64,000 nt of DNA, from contig NZ_MPKW01000020.1 in the NCBI RefSeq assembly GCF_009729415.1, positions 62,001 through 126,000 on the forward strand. The letters are read 5' to 3'. Positions within the stretch are counted from its first letter, which is position 1, and the number at the start of each line of letters is the position of its first letter. The notes beneath the pieces are model-generated. The model saw only the letters and a program-made list of their open reading frames with translations, was not told the origin of the DNA and made no database searches. The translations under genes and the position numbers were made by a program. Source of the DNA: Mycolicibacterium sp. CBMA 234. Its GTDB lineage: Bacteria > Actinomycetota > Actinomycetes > Mycobacteriales > Mycobacteriaceae. Below, piece after piece: positions 1-8,723 of this stretch.

Positions 1-766
1 CCGCGGTCAGGAGCTGCCGCATGTCTGGACACGTGGTGACCGTCGGGCCGTAGGCTAATGCCATGTAGTGCACCGTAATTCGTCCACCGGCGTGCGCCAT
101 CGGCAGGAACGAGATGATGTTTTCGGTCGATAGCGGCAGCGCCGCATCCATGGCGCGCATTGCGGACATCATGTTGTGATGCGAATACTGGGCCGCTTTG
201 GGCGGTCCCGTGGTCCCCGAAGTGAAAATCACGGTGAGCAGGTCGCCGGGCTGCACCGATTGCCACGCCGCATCGAAATCGAATGCGGGATCGCCGGACT
301 CCTCGAGCTCGCGCAGTGAGGCAGTCCCTTCCTGCGCCTCACCGTCGACGACGACGATGTGCCGGACCTGGTCGCCGAGCGCCTTCGCAGCCTCGCGCAC
401 CTTGTCGAGGAACTGCAGTTCCGTGACGACCATGGTCGCGTCCGCCATCCGGATCTGATGCTCGATCTGCTCTGCCGGCGCACTGTTGAAGATCGCGAAC
501 GGTGCGGCCCCAATGTGATTGGCGGCGTAGTCGATGACGTGGCATTCGATCGTGTTGGGCAGCACCAGGGCAATGGTGTCGCCGTGCCCGATGCCGAACG
601 ATGCCAGCCCGGCGGCCGTGCTGCGGACACGTTCACCGAGTTCGGCCCAGCTGTACCGCTCGCTGTCGTCGATCGTCCGGAATGCGGTCTTTTCGGGATA
701 GGTGGCTACCGTGCGCTGGAACGCCTCGGCGACAGTGCCGGCTTCCAGTGGAGTCGGCTGGCTCAT
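1..766 (-). CDS. AMP-dependent acyl-CoA synthetase, N-terminal part (cut by window edge)
   Basis: Likely activates a carboxylic acid to its acyl-CoA through an acyl-adenylate. About 255 N-terminal residues are visible before the gene runs off the left edge. They carry the adenylate-forming P-loop (FTSGTTGPPK) and the expected order of segments for the FadD/long-chain synthetase family. The ATG at 764-766 overlaps the stop of the upstream aldehyde dehydrogenase as TGATG, so translation is probably coupled. It is the last visible gene of the P450-ferredoxin-ALDH-synthetase operon, which suggests it activates the acid made by the ALDH. A second ALDH-synthetase pair with the same TGATG junction lies at 50422-53666. 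Substrate unknown. Confidence 0.9.
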   Translation of the reverse strand, partial: MSQPTPLEAGTVAEAFQRTVATYPEKTAFRTIDDSERYSWAELGERVRSTAAGLASFGIGHGDTIALVLPNTIECHVIDYAANHIGAAPFAIFNSAPAEQIEHQIRMADATMVVTELQFLDKVREAAKALGDQVRHIVVVDGEAQEGTASLRELEESGDPAFDFDAAWQSVQPGDLLTVIFTSGTTGPPKAAQYSHHNMMSAMRAMDAALPLSTENIISFLPMAHAGGRITVHYMALAYGPTVTTCPDMRQLLTA

Positions 767-2295
767 CAGCTGTCCTTCGGTTTGAGCCCGAGCCGGCGAC
801 GCCAGTCGTGCATTTCCAGGAGTCGCAGCACCCTGCTGGTGATCGCTGCCTTGCCCGGACTGTATGGGTACCAGTGCATTTCGGTGTCGAGGTGGATCTT
901 CTCGCTCACCACGGCTTGCTGGCGGCAGTACTTGCGCACCCCGTAGGCCCCGCCCATGCGGTTGCCGAGACCGGATTCCTTCCAACCGCCCATCGGCAGC
1001 GGGAACTGGAAGACGTGGGTCATCGCGTTGTTGATGTTGACGCCGCCGGCCTCGATGCGTGTGCTCACGCGCTCGGCGCGCTCCTTCGAGGCTGTCCAGA
1101 CACTGCTGGCCAGTCCGAAGTTGCTGTCATTGGCCAGTTCGACGGCCTCGTCCTCGCTGGACACCTTCATGATCGGCAGCAGAGGACCGAACGTCTCCTC
1201 GCGCATGCAGTCCATGGTGTGGTCCACGTCGACCAGTACCGTTGGCGGATAGAACAGTCCGTGCTCGGCGCGCTTCCCGCCGGTCAGGACACGAGCACCC
1301 TTCGCGACGGCGTCGGCAACGTGGCGCTCGACGATCGCCATTTGGGCGTCGTTGGCCAACGCACCGAATTCGGTCGAGAAGCTCCCCTGCGGGTCATGGC
1401 CCTGGCGGAGCTTCTGCACTTCATCAACGAGACGTGAGGTGAATTCGTCGTACACCGGCTCCTCGACGTAAATGCGCTCCACCGCAACGCACGACTGGCC
1501 CGAGTTGAACAAGCCGCCCCATACCGCTCCGCCGATGGCCCGCTTCATGGGTGCATCGGACAGCACGATCATTGCGTCATTGCCGCCGAGTTCGAGGCTG
1601 GCCGGGATAAGCCGTTCGGCGCAACGTATTCCGATCCGGCGTCCGGTGTTGGTGGAGCCGGTGAACTGCACCATGTCGACCAGGTCCACCACCGCCTTAC
1701 CGGTCTCGCCGCGCCCGGTGGCGCAACCGAGAACCTTGGGTGCACCGATCTCTTCGTTCCAGCCCCGGACACATTCGGCCCAACCCAGCGGCACTTCCTC
1801 CGACGGCTTGGTGAGGACGGTGCATCCAGCCATGAGGGCCTGCGGGACGTCGAGCATCGGCATGCCAAGCGGATAGTTCCAAGGACAGATAACGCCGACC
1901 AATTGGTACGGGCGGTAGCGAATCTTGAGGTTCTTGGTCATCGACGCCGGCCCGTGGGGGCTGCGAGTCTCGTCTGCAAGGAACTCTTCGCTGTGCTTGG
2001 CGAAGTAGTTGATGACCTCCATGGCCACCATCAGCTCGATTTGCGCGTCACCCCAAGACTTTCCGGCCTCGCGATGGACGAGCCCCAGGATGTGTTCCTG
2101 ATTGTCGACGATCCAGTCGAGCCATTTCAGCAGGTACTTGGCGCGCCCTTTCGGCCCGAGGGCCTCCCAGGCAGGCTGCGCTGCCCGCAGTTCCGCGGCA
2201 AGCTCGTTTACCTCGTCGGCCGACATGTCTTCGACGACCCCGACGATCGACCCATCGGCGGGGTTGCGGACCTCGAGTTTTCCCTCAGTGCTCAA
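766..2295 (-). CDS. Aldehyde dehydrogenase (NAD(P)+-dependent)
   Basis: Oxidises an aldehyde to a carboxylate, probably the product of P450 hydroxylation and alcohol oxidation, before CoA activation by the next gene. The 509-residue protein has the ALDH landmarks: PWNYPL in the cofactor domain, the general-base Glu in LELGGND, the catalytic Cys in NSGQSCVAVER and the late EETFGP motif. The start is a TTG preceded by AGAGGA seven bases upstream, and it begins two bases after the ferredoxin stop. It is clearly paralogous to the ALDH at 52134-53666, and both end in an RRRLGL(K/R) tail. Length is normal for the family. Confidence 0.93.
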   Translation of the reverse strand: MSTEGKLEVRNPADGSIVGVVEDMSADEVNELAAELRAAQPAWEALGPKGRAKYLLKWLDWIVDNQEHILGLVHREAGKSWGDAQIELMVAMEVINYFAKHSEEFLADETRSPHGPASMTKNLKIRYRPYQLVGVICPWNYPLGMPMLDVPQALMAGCTVLTKPSEEVPLGWAECVRGWNEEIGAPKVLGCATGRGETGKAVVDLVDMVQFTGSTNTGRRIGIRCAERLIPASLELGGNDAMIVLSDAPMKRAIGGAVWGGLFNSGQSCVAVERIYVEEPVYDEFTSRLVDEVQKLRQGHDPQGSFSTEFGALANDAQMAIVERHVADAVAKGARVLTGGKRAEHGLFYPPTVLVDVDHTMDCMREETFGPLLPIMKVSSEDEAVELANDSNFGLASSVWTASKERAERVSTRIEAGGVNINNAMTHVFQFPLPMGGWKESGLGNRMGGAYGVRKYCRQQAVVSEKIHLDTEMHWYPYSPGKAAITSRVLRLLEMHDWRRRLGLKPKDS

Positions 2296-2297
2296 AA

Positions 2298-2492
2298 TCA
2301 GTCCTCTATGCGAAGGGATGTGGTCGGGCAGTTCAGCACTGCCCGTTCGACTGCGTCCCGGAGTTCTTCACCCGGCTCCGGAATGAGCACGGTGACGAAT
2401 TCTGCGTCGTCCTCGATGTCGAAGACGTCGGGTGCGGCCAGCAGGCACTCGCCGTGTAGCTCGCACTTGTGCGCGTCACGAATGATCTTCAT
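2298..2492 (-). CDS. P450-associated ferredoxin, [3Fe-4S] type
   Basis: A 64-residue ferredoxin likely to pass electrons to the adjacent P450. Cys10, Cys16 and Cys55 (the last followed by Pro) form a CxxHxxC...CP pattern. His13 sits where a fourth cysteine would be in a [4Fe-4S] ferredoxin, as is usual for actinobacterial P450 partner ferredoxins. It lies 22 bases downstream of the P450 stop and two bases before the ALDH start, so it is co-transcribed with both. The second P450 in the window (48184-49413) has no ferredoxin beside it and could share this one. No reductase gene is visible. Confidence 0.93.
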   Translation of the reverse strand: MKIIRDAHKCELHGECLLAAPDVFDIEDDAEFVTVLIPEPGEELRDAVERAVLNCPTTSLRIED

Positions 2493-2514
2493 TGCGATTC
2501 ACTTTTCCGATCGG

Positions 2515-3753
2515 TCACTTGGCGGTGATGGTCACCGGCAACTGGTACACGCCGCGCGAGTAGGCGTCGCGCACGTAGTCGATGTCACCGGCGGGGGTGA
2601 TGTCCTTGGTCCGCTTCAACAGTTCTTCGAGCAGGATCTTCATCTCCAGGGATGCGACGTGCTTGCCCAGGCACTGGTGGGGGCCACGCCCGAAGCTCAC
2701 GTGTGGGTTGTCCTCGCGGGACAGGTCGAACGTGTTCGGGTTCGCGATGGCCCGCTCGTCGAAGTTGCCGGCCACAAACAACATCAAGACGATGTCGTTT
2801 TCCTTGATCTGCTTGCCGTGCAGCTCGTGGTCGCGAGTCGCGGTGCGTACCAGGTGGGTGAACGGCGTGGCGATCCGGACAATCTCTTGGATGGCGCTGT
2901 TGGGAATGTCGTCGGCCCGCTCCCGCAGCCATGCCATCTGTTCGGGGTTGCGCATCAGTTCGTGCATACCGTGCGACAGCGCGGAGCGGGTGCTCTCGGC
3001 CGCGCCGCTGGCGAGCAGCGCAACGTTGCCCATGAGCTCGTCCTGGGACACGACCTCAGCCCCGGCCTGCACCATCTGGCTGATGACGTCGTCGCCCGGC
3101 TCGTTGCGCTTCAGGTCGGCCAGCTCGACCGAGTAGTTGAGCAACTCGAAAATCGCCTTCATCACGTGCTCGAACGACGGCGTGATGCGGGTGTCGAACG
3201 GCGCGGCGAAGGTGTCCACCCATTCGAAGAACTGTGGCCGCTGACCGCGGGGGACGCCAAGCACGTCGCCCAACGCTTCCATTGGCATGGCGTGTCCGAT
3301 ATCGGTGACGAAGTTGAAGGTGCCCTTTTCCAGGGCGGCGTCGACGATGTTGACGGCGTACTCGCGGAACTTGTCCTCGAGGCCCTTCACCATGCGGGGG
3401 GTGAAAGCCTTGCTCATCACGCCACGCTGCTGCCGGTGCTTCTCGCCATCCATCGTCAGCATTGCTGGCTTGCCGCCCACCTTGGGGTCGAGCGGGGTGA
3501 CCTTCCACATGTTTACGTGGCCTCGGTCGGCGGCGTAGAGCTCGGAGTCGCGGTCGACGGTCCAAATGTCAGCGTGCCGGCTTACGATCCACGCGCGGTC
3601 GATCAGCATCGGGTCGTTGAACTCGTGCAGGTGGCACGGGGCCTCGTCGCGGAGGTACTTGAGCTGGTCCAGCGGCAGCCCGAACGTGGCCGGGTCACCG
3701 TTGGCGTAGGTGTCGGCGTCCAACACGCGTATGTCGGGCTGTGCCGTGGTCAT
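2515..3753 (-). CDS. Cytochrome P450 monooxygenase (copy 1)
   Basis: Haem-thiolate monooxygenase of 412 residues. The haem-binding loop is FGRGPHQCLG with Cys361 as ligand, and the K-helix ExxR is EIVR. The I-helix reads SGAAEST: a Glu-Ser pair stands where most P450s have an acid-Thr pair. I chose the ATG at 3751-3753 because AGGAG lies four bases upstream and the protein then aligns end to end with the P450 at 48184-49413; a longer frame starting at 3837 would run through the operator at 3828-3848. First gene of an operon with ferredoxin, ALDH and acyl-CoA synthetase. Substrate unknown; context suggests oxidation of an aliphatic or isoprenoid methyl group. Confidence 0.94.
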   Translation of the reverse strand: MTTAQPDIRVLDADTYANGDPATFGLPLDQLKYLRDEAPCHLHEFNDPMLIDRAWIVSRHADIWTVDRDSELYAADRGHVNMWKVTPLDPKVGGKPAMLTMDGEKHRQQRGVMSKAFTPRMVKGLEDKFREYAVNIVDAALEKGTFNFVTDIGHAMPMEALGDVLGVPRGQRPQFFEWVDTFAAPFDTRITPSFEHVMKAIFELLNYSVELADLKRNEPGDDVISQMVQAGAEVVSQDELMGNVALLASGAAESTRSALSHGMHELMRNPEQMAWLRERADDIPNSAIQEIVRIATPFTHLVRTATRDHELHGKQIKENDIVLMLFVAGNFDERAIANPNTFDLSREDNPHVSFGRGPHQCLGKHVASLEMKILLEELLKRTKDITPAGDIDYVRDAYSRGVYQLPVTITAK

Positions 3754-3827
3754 AGGACTCCTAACAGGGACTGCGTAGACGGCGGCGGGACCGCATTCTG
3801 CGGGCCGGCCGAAACTCTCGTAAATAT

Positions 3828-3848
3828 TATGAGGCAACTAGTCTCAAT
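3828..3848. promoter_or_regulatory. Inverted-repeat operator, site A1 (TATGAG-N9-CTCAAT)
   Basis: Arms TATGAG (3828-3833) and CTCAAT (3843-3848) flank nine bases. The spacing and arms match the sites at 7892, 15083, 16347, 32395, 36073 and 50343. It lies 75 bases upstream of the P450 start at 3753. The regulator is unknown. Confidence 0.65.
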
Positions 3849-4381
3849 TATGGATTGGCGTTCGACGTGGTGTCAAGCGTCACAACAGTGTTGCGTGAGC
3901 TGCCGGACGACGGTTCTGATTCAGATCCGCTGTGCCGCAGGAGAGTCGACGCGCCGACTGTGCGTACAGATCGCCTTAGCGGGTTGATCCGCGGTCTGCG
4001 TGCACATTCGTGGCGATATGTAGCGAGCCGACGCAACGAGCGTGCGCCGCCCCTAACCTGCGGGCGCATGGACCACCTCATCCATCGCCCGAGATTATTT
4101 TGTGAGTCCGGCAGTGTCAATATTGACGCCATCGAATGTCGCAGACCAGGAGCGGAACGATCGATCGCAGAATTGATGGCGCTGTTTCGGGTTGAGTGGT
4201 GGGGGATTCGGCATACGGGAAGGCGCATGGAGTGTGGGGGTCGATGCCCGCATCCGTCCTTGAGGCGCAAGGATTTATAGCCCATATATGCTGGTCCTGC
4301 GGTTCCGCAAGGCAGCTTGGTTGGTGTCTCGATCTGTCGATGCTCCGTCGGTTCTCGATCGGTCTTGGCAGGCATGATGAG

Positions 4382-4391
4382 AACGATCGTT
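4382..4391. promoter_or_regulatory. Palindromic operator, site B1 (AACGATCGTT)
   Basis: Perfect 10-base palindrome 75 bases upstream of the carotenoid-oxygenase ATG. The identical sequence recurs before the second carotenoid oxygenase (61004) and twice before the desaturase at 63794. It is a probable site for the TetR encoded at 5979-6545 or its paralogue at 62714-63316. Confidence 0.65.
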
Positions 4392-4465
4392 GACAAGTTA
4401 GATTGGGGAATTCTAAAGTCGAATCAAGCGCGGCGGCGACGTGGCTGCCGGCCTGGAGGAGCATC

Positions 4466-5959
4466 ATGGGATATCCACTGCCGAACGAGACGGCGCTGCG
4501 CGGGGCGTTCACCCCGATGCGGTTCGAAGCGACGGTCGAAGAGTGCATCGTGAGTCAGGGCGAGATCCCCAAGGATCTCGCCGGTGGCTACTACCGGGTC
4601 GGCCCGACGTGGAAGCGCCCGACCAAGCAGGGCACCAACCCGCTGCTGAGCATGGACGGCATGGTCCAGGCCATCACCTTCGAGAACGGCCGCGCCGACT
4701 TCCGCAACCGCTGGGTCCGCACCCCGAAGTACCTGCTGGAGGAGAAGCACGGCAAGGGCATGTTCGCCTGGACCGACGGTGCGTTCCACGACTGGCGTGA
4801 CTTCGCCTACGGCGACGTCGAGCGCGACGAATACAACCGCCATACCCCGCAGGGCACCAACAACATCAACGTGTTCCCGTTTGCGGGACAGATGGTGGTC
4901 GCGACCGAGCAGGGCGGGGTACCCATCGCGATCGACCCCATCACGCTGGAGACCAAGGGCATCGTCGACTGGTCGTCGTCGCTGTCTCCGGGCATCCACG
5001 AGCCGGTTGCCTTCGGCGACAATTGCTTTGCCGCACACCCGAAATGGGATCACGAGACCGGTGCGCTGTACGGCTGGACATACCGCGACGTGCGGCCGTA
5101 CGTCACCATGCACACCGTCTACCCGGACGGCCGTACCTACACGCGCGAGCTGTGGGATGCCCCGTATAACACTGTGGCGCACGATATCTGGCTGACGCCG
5201 GAGTGGATCGTCATGCCGTTCCAACCGTTCACGCTGAGCAAGGAGCGCATCACCAAGGGGCTGGGAATCTGGGATTGGGAGACCGATCAGCCGATCGTGC
5301 TCGGGCTGATCCCGCGAGATAACCCCGATGCCCCGGTCCGCTGGATCAACACCGAGTTGCCGGCCCAGTACGTCATGCACACCATGCAGGCGAACGTGCG
5401 CGACGGCAAGCTGCTGCTGGATGCACCGATCTTCAACCGACCGCCGTTCCCGTTCTCCTCGGACTTCGCCGAGGGCGACGACATCGCGTTGTTCTTCTCC
5501 ATCGCATCGAGCAGGTTGGGCCGGTGGACGGTCGATCTGACTACCGGGGCTACCACCAGCGAATTCCTGTCGGACCGGCCGAGTGAGCTGCCCAAGGTCG
5601 ACGAGCGGTTCTACGGCAAGGGCTATAAGTGGGGCTTCCAGGTGGGTGGCGTGGTCAAGCGCGCCGGTATGTCGATGAACAGCATCGTCGCCACCAACAT
5701 GGAGACGCTGTCGGAGCAGGTGTACCAGATTCGCGACAAGGAACCGGCCGCCGTGCTGGAAGCCAGTTTCGCTCCGCGCCACAAGGATTCACCCGAGGGC
5801 GACGGCTACATCATCGTCCCGGTGTCCTGGTGGGCCGACAAGCGCGGTGAGTACCTGATCTTCGACACCGACGACGTTTCCGCGGGACCCATCTGCACCA
5901 TCGAACTGCCGTTCGCGCTGGGGTGGACCCCGCACGGCCACTGGAAGGATTTCCGGTAG
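4466..5959 (+). CDS. Carotenoid-oxygenase-family dioxygenase (copy 1)
   Basis: Member of the carotenoid cleavage / lignostilbene dioxygenase (RPE65-like) family: a seven-bladed beta-propeller with non-haem Fe(II) that cleaves a polyene or stilbene double bond with O2. The likely four His ligands are His191 (AHPKWDH), His239 (VAHDIW), His305 (YVMHTM) and His490 or His492 (TPHGHW). The protein is 497 residues from the ATG at 4466, which has GGAGGA six bases upstream. It is highly similar over its full length to the gene at 61061-62554, which is also 497 residues. A TetR gene follows after 19 bases. Substrate unknown; an isoprenoid or apocarotenoid is a reasonable guess. Confidence 0.93.
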   Translation: MGYPLPNETALRGAFTPMRFEATVEECIVSQGEIPKDLAGGYYRVGPTWKRPTKQGTNPLLSMDGMVQAITFENGRADFRNRWVRTPKYLLEEKHGKGMFAWTDGAFHDWRDFAYGDVERDEYNRHTPQGTNNINVFPFAGQMVVATEQGGVPIAIDPITLETKGIVDWSSSLSPGIHEPVAFGDNCFAAHPKWDHETGALYGWTYRDVRPYVTMHTVYPDGRTYTRELWDAPYNTVAHDIWLTPEWIVMPFQPFTLSKERITKGLGIWDWETDQPIVLGLIPRDNPDAPVRWINTELPAQYVMHTMQANVRDGKLLLDAPIFNRPPFPFSSDFAEGDDIALFFSIASSRLGRWTVDLTTGATTSEFLSDRPSELPKVDERFYGKGYKWGFQVGGVVKRAGMSMNSIVATNMETLSEQVYQIRDKEPAAVLEASFAPRHKDSPEGDGYIIVPVSWWADKRGEYLIFDTDDVSAGPICTIELPFALGWTPHGHWKDFR

Positions 5960-5978
5960 CGCGCCGTAAGCTGCGGGC

Positions 5979-6545
5979 ATGAGCCGCGACGACCAGATCC
6001 TCGCTGCCGCCGAGAAGCTTTTCTTTGAGCGGAGCTTCGACGGCGTCGGGGTGGACGAGATCGGCCGAACCGCTGGAACCAGCGGTTCGGCCATCTACCG
6101 GCACTTTTCCAGCAAGGATGCGATTCTTGCCGCATTGTTCGGCAAGGTCCTCGACACGCTGCTGGTCCGCATCGGAGAGCCGGAGGACGATCCGCGGGCC
6201 GACCTTGACAAGTTGGTCCGTTCTTTCGTGAGCCTGACCAACAGCCATGAGCGGCTGGTGTCGATCTGGCTCCGTGAGCAGCGCTCCCTGGCCGAGCAGT
6301 ATCGCCGGGACCATGACCGTCGCCAGCGCACTATCACCGAACGGTGGATCGATTGCCTGAAACGGTGCTATCCGGATCGGTCTATCGACGACCTCATGAC
6401 GGCGACTCGCGGTGTGCAGCTACTACTGTTCTCAGAAGCACTGCGTCCGCCGGGCGGCCGGCGTGCCAAGCAGGCTGAGGAACTGCTTGTGCAGATGGGG
6501 TTGTCGGCGCTGTCAGTGCTCGAGCCGGCGACCGTCACCGCTTAA
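5979..6545 (+). CDS. TetR-family regulator of the carotenoid-oxygenase module (copy 1)
   Basis: A 188-residue repressor-type protein. The N-terminal helix-turn-helix ends in the usual SGSAIYRHFSSKDAIL segment and the C-terminal ligand-binding domain contains a WLREQR stretch. It lies 19 bases after the carotenoid oxygenase and is probably co-transcribed. It resembles the TetR at 62714-63316, which follows the second carotenoid oxygenase. Its best candidate operator is AACGATCGTT at 4382, though binding is inferred from position and repetition only. Its 3' end overlaps the convergent hydrolase by four bases. Confidence 0.92.
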   Translation: MSRDDQILAAAEKLFFERSFDGVGVDEIGRTAGTSGSAIYRHFSSKDAILAALFGKVLDTLLVRIGEPEDDPRADLDKLVRSFVSLTNSHERLVSIWLREQRSLAEQYRRDHDRRQRTITERWIDCLKRCYPDRSIDDLMTATRGVQLLLFSEALRPPGGRRAKQAEELLVQMGLSALSVLEPATVTA

Positions 6546-7345
6546 TCAACAAGAAATTTCAGGAGCGCCGCGTCGAATGCGTCGGCCGCTTCCAGCATTG
6601 GGTAATGGCCGCAGTCCGGGAGCTCGACCAGCCGGGAGTCGGACAACTGCTCGACGAGCCAGCGTGCGCCCTTGGCGGAATGAACTGGATCGGATGCGCC
6701 GATGATCTGCAGCACCGGTTGGGTGATGTGCGGAATGTCGGCCAGGAGATCGGTAGTCAAGAGCGATCGGTAGCACGCCACCGCGGCCCACGACGGCATC
6801 TGCAGTGAGATGCGGACCAGCCAGTCGACCACGTATCGAGCAGGCTCGGTGCCGAACCCTGACGTGATGGTGCGGTACCGGGAGCCGATGCGATCGCGGT
6901 GTTCGTCGGCGATCATCGCGTCGAGCATCGGGTGCGGCGGCGCGCCGAACGGAAACGCTTCACTACGGCTGGCGCGCACCGCATTCGAGCCGACCAACAC
7001 CACGCGTGCAATCCGGTCGGGGGCGGCGGCCGCGGCGCGGAAGGCGACATGGCCGCCGAACGAATGACCGACGACGGTCGCTGTGGGTACGTCACGTTGG
7101 TCAAGAACCGCCACGAGATCCGTCGCCAGCTGGGCAACATCGTATCCGTCCAAGGGCGTGTCAGAGCGGCCGTGGCCGCGCTGATCGACGCAGAGCACGC
7201 GGCAGCCGGCCTCAGTGAGCAGGCGCACCTGGCGGTCCCAGAGTTGATGATCGAGACCGAAGCCGGATATCAGCACGACCGCCGGTCCGGACCCGAGGTC
7301 CTGTACGTGCAGACGCACGTCGTGGTCAACGGTGACAAATGCCAT
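6542..7345 (-). CDS. Alpha/beta-hydrolase
   Basis: Alpha/beta-hydrolase-fold enzyme of 267 residues. The nucleophile elbow is GHSFGG, the catalytic Asp is probably in GASDPV and the His in DCGHYP. The N-terminal DQRGHGRSD segment is typical of the family that includes esterases, lactonases and C-C-bond hydrolases; the sequence does not separate these. It is 43 bases downstream of the thioesterase on the same strand and converges on the TetR with a four-base overlap. In this setting it may open an ester, a lactone or a ring-cleavage product. Confidence 0.92.
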   Translation of the reverse strand: MAFVTVDHDVRLHVQDLGSGPAVVLISGFGLDHQLWDRQVRLLTEAGCRVLCVDQRGHGRSDTPLDGYDVAQLATDLVAVLDQRDVPTATVVGHSFGGHVAFRAAAAAPDRIARVVLVGSNAVRASRSEAFPFGAPPHPMLDAMIADEHRDRIGSRYRTITSGFGTEPARYVVDWLVRISLQMPSWAAVACYRSLLTTDLLADIPHITQPVLQIIGASDPVHSAKGARWLVEQLSDSRLVELPDCGHYPMLEAADAFDAALLKFLVD

Positions 7346-7388
7346 GGCGTGGCACCTTTCGGAGTCGATGGTCGCTGTGCTGCTGGGG

Positions 7389-7856
7389 TCAGGACTGCCG
7401 GGGGAGGGGCAGCCGCCCAGCCGCCATGGTTCCGGTGCTGGTGGCGCAACGGTTGCCGCCGGCGTCCAGCACCACTACCTCGATGAACTTGATGTTGCGG
7501 CCGCCGCCGAGCGAGGTCGCACGGAAAGTCAGTGGTGGCATGGCGGGCAGGTGGTACTGGATGTGCAGGGTGGCGGTGGCGGGAAGATCGCCACGATCGC
7601 CGTTGCAGCGCGACAGCGCGCCCATGACCTGGTCGGCAGCCGCCGCCAGCAGTCCTCCGTTCACCGCGCCGTTGGGGTTGAGCGTGAGAACGGACTTCTC
7701 CATCCGAAAGACCGCGCAATCCCTATCCAACGCAACGCATTCCATCCCGATGTCCTGCGCGAACGGCAGCGAGTTGCCCCATGCCACCCAGTCGACATCG
7801 GGAGCGGGGTCCCACCATGCGGTCGACGCTACGGCGTCATCGGCAGAGGTGGTCAC
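7389..7856 (-). CDS. PaaI-type hotdog-fold acyl-CoA thioesterase (copy 1)
   Basis: Probably hydrolyses acyl-CoA to free acid and CoA. The 155-residue protein contains the hotdog helix motif NPNGAVNGG, with the conserved Asn and Gly positions of PaaI-type enzymes. I prefer the GTG at 7854-7856: GGGAGG lies five bases upstream, and the paralogue at 56714-57172 starts with the same residue pattern (M/V-T-T). A longer frame from ATG 7899-7901 exists, but that start lies inside the operator-like repeat at 7892-7912. It forms an operon with the hydrolase downstream. Confidence 0.88.
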   Translation of the reverse strand: MTTSADDAVASTAWWDPAPDVDWVAWGNSLPFAQDIGMECVALDRDCAVFRMEKSVLTLNPNGAVNGGLLAAAADQVMGALSRCNGDRGDLPATATLHIQYHLPAMPPLTFRATSLGGGRNIKFIEVVVLDAGGNRCATSTGTMAAGRLPLPRQS

Positions 7857-7891
7857 AGTTGCCTCCCGGGCTGTTTCGGAATCGCTATATT

Positions 7892-7912
7892 TATGAGACA
7901 TCGTACCTTAAA
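7892..7912. promoter_or_regulatory. Inverted-repeat operator, site A2 (TATGAG-N9-CTTAAA)
   Basis: Left arm TATGAG and right arm CTTAAA, nine bases apart, one mismatch from the consensus right arm. It lies 36 bases upstream of the preferred thioesterase GTG. Confidence 0.55.
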
Positions 7913-7953
7913 AAGATGCCGAAGTGGGGTGCCGGGTGGTGTTCTCAATTTTT

Positions 7954-7974
7954 AATGGACTATGAAGTCTCAAA
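7954..7974. promoter_or_regulatory. Weaker copy of the A-type operator (AATGGA-N9-CTCAAA)
   Basis: The right arm CTCAAA is perfect and the left arm AATGGA matches only partly, at the usual nine-base spacing. It lies between the thioesterase and the TetR at 8074 and could affect either. Confidence 0.3.
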
Positions 7975-8034
7975 AAGATAAGCTTGGGCGCAAGAATGCG
8001 AGTTGCCCGTGACGGCGGCTTTGCCGCTCGCTAC

Positions 8035-8049
8035 GATACTGTCAGTACT
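8035..8049. promoter_or_regulatory. Short palindrome GATACTGTCAGTACT upstream of TetR
   Basis: It contains TACTG-T-CAGTA, a perfect 11-base palindrome, 25 bases before the TetR start at 8074. It resembles GCTACTATCAGTAGC at 13349 and GCTACCAAAAGTAGC at 20559. Possible autoregulatory site. Confidence 0.4.
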
Positions 8050-8073
8050 ACAGAAGTTGTGGGGTGATCTGCG

Positions 8074-8721
8074 ATGACTGAGCTGGACCTGCGCACAGAT
8101 ATCGACGATGAGGTCGATCCCCGATGGGTGCGCTCTCGGACCCGACTGCTCGACGCGGCTGCCGACTTGCTGCGCGCCGGCGGTATCGAGGCGGTCACCA
8201 TCGATGCGGTCACCAAGGAGTCGAGGGTTGCCCGCACCACGCTCTACCGGCACTTCGGCTGCTCATCTGACCTCATCGCCGCCACCCTCGAACGGGTATT
8301 CCCGCCGGTCACAGAGCCTCCGGTAACGGGATCGCTGCGCGACCGGCTGGTCGAGTTGTTGCGCCGCCAATTGGCGGTATATCGAGACGCCCCGCTGCAC
8401 CTGACGACGCTGGCCTGGTTGGCTCTGCGGTCCAATGCCGAGGACGCGGACGAACAGGGCTGCCAGACACCCAACAGCCTGCTGCAGGCTCGGGTGTCCG
8501 AGCACTACACCCAGCCCCTTGAAGCCATTCTGCAGAGCGCCGAAGCCCGCGACGAACTCACTGAGTTCAACATCGAGGTGGCCGTGTGTCAGCTCATGGG
8601 CCCGCTGCTGATCGCCTGGATGATCGGTCTCCCGGTCATCGACGACAAGGCGTGCGCCGACATTGTCGACGACTTCCTCGCCGGCCATCAGCGCCGCGCC
8701 ACCGGGTCACGCGAGGCGTAG
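8074..8721 (+). CDS. TetR-family transcriptional regulator
   Basis: A 215-residue regulator. The DNA-binding domain lies at about residues 22-70 and ends in ARTTLYRHFGCSSDL. The C-terminal part is helical with no recognised ligand signature. GGGGTG precedes the ATG. It is transcribed divergently from the thioesterase/hydrolase operon, so it may control that operon and itself, with candidate sites at 7892-7912, 7954-7974 and 8035-8049. It converges on the next TetR with only two bases between stop codons. Confidence 0.92.
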   Translation: MTELDLRTDIDDEVDPRWVRSRTRLLDAAADLLRAGGIEAVTIDAVTKESRVARTTLYRHFGCSSDLIAATLERVFPPVTEPPVTGSLRDRLVELLRRQLAVYRDAPLHLTTLAWLALRSNAEDADEQGCQTPNSLLQARVSEHYTQPLEAILQSAEARDELTEFNIEVAVCQLMGPLLIAWMIGLPVIDDKACADIVDDFLAGHQRRATGSREA

Positions 8722-8723
8722 CG

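Larger units (their letters stand above)
3754..4465. other. Divergent intergenic region between P450 and carotenoid oxygenase
   Basis: About 710 bases without a convincing gene. Several short frames cross it but lack ribosome sites and recognisable motifs. It holds one copy of the TTTGAG-N9-CTCAAA-type site near the P450, one AACGATCGTT palindrome near the carotenoid oxygenase, and a perfect 12-base palindrome GTCAATATTGAC at 4116-4127. An AT-rich stretch around 4268-4288 could hold promoter elements. Both flanking operons presumably start here. Confidence 0.6.

Noticed and set aside
1903..3987. Plus-strand open frame of almost 700 codons
   Set aside because: It lies opposite the ALDH, ferredoxin and P450 genes, has no family motif and results from high GC on the antisense strand.
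3855..4280. Possible gene in the P450/carotenoid-oxygenase gap
   Set aside because: No ribosome site, Arg-rich atypical composition, and frames on both strands are equally long.
4382..4391. Interpretation of AACGATCGTT as a KstR cholesterol-regulon site
   Set aside because: KstR sites have AAC and GTT separated by two bases with specific flanks; here the spacing is four and the flanks differ.
4424..5782. Minus-strand frame of about 450 codons
   Set aside because: Antisense to the carotenoid oxygenase, with no ribosome site or recognisable domain.
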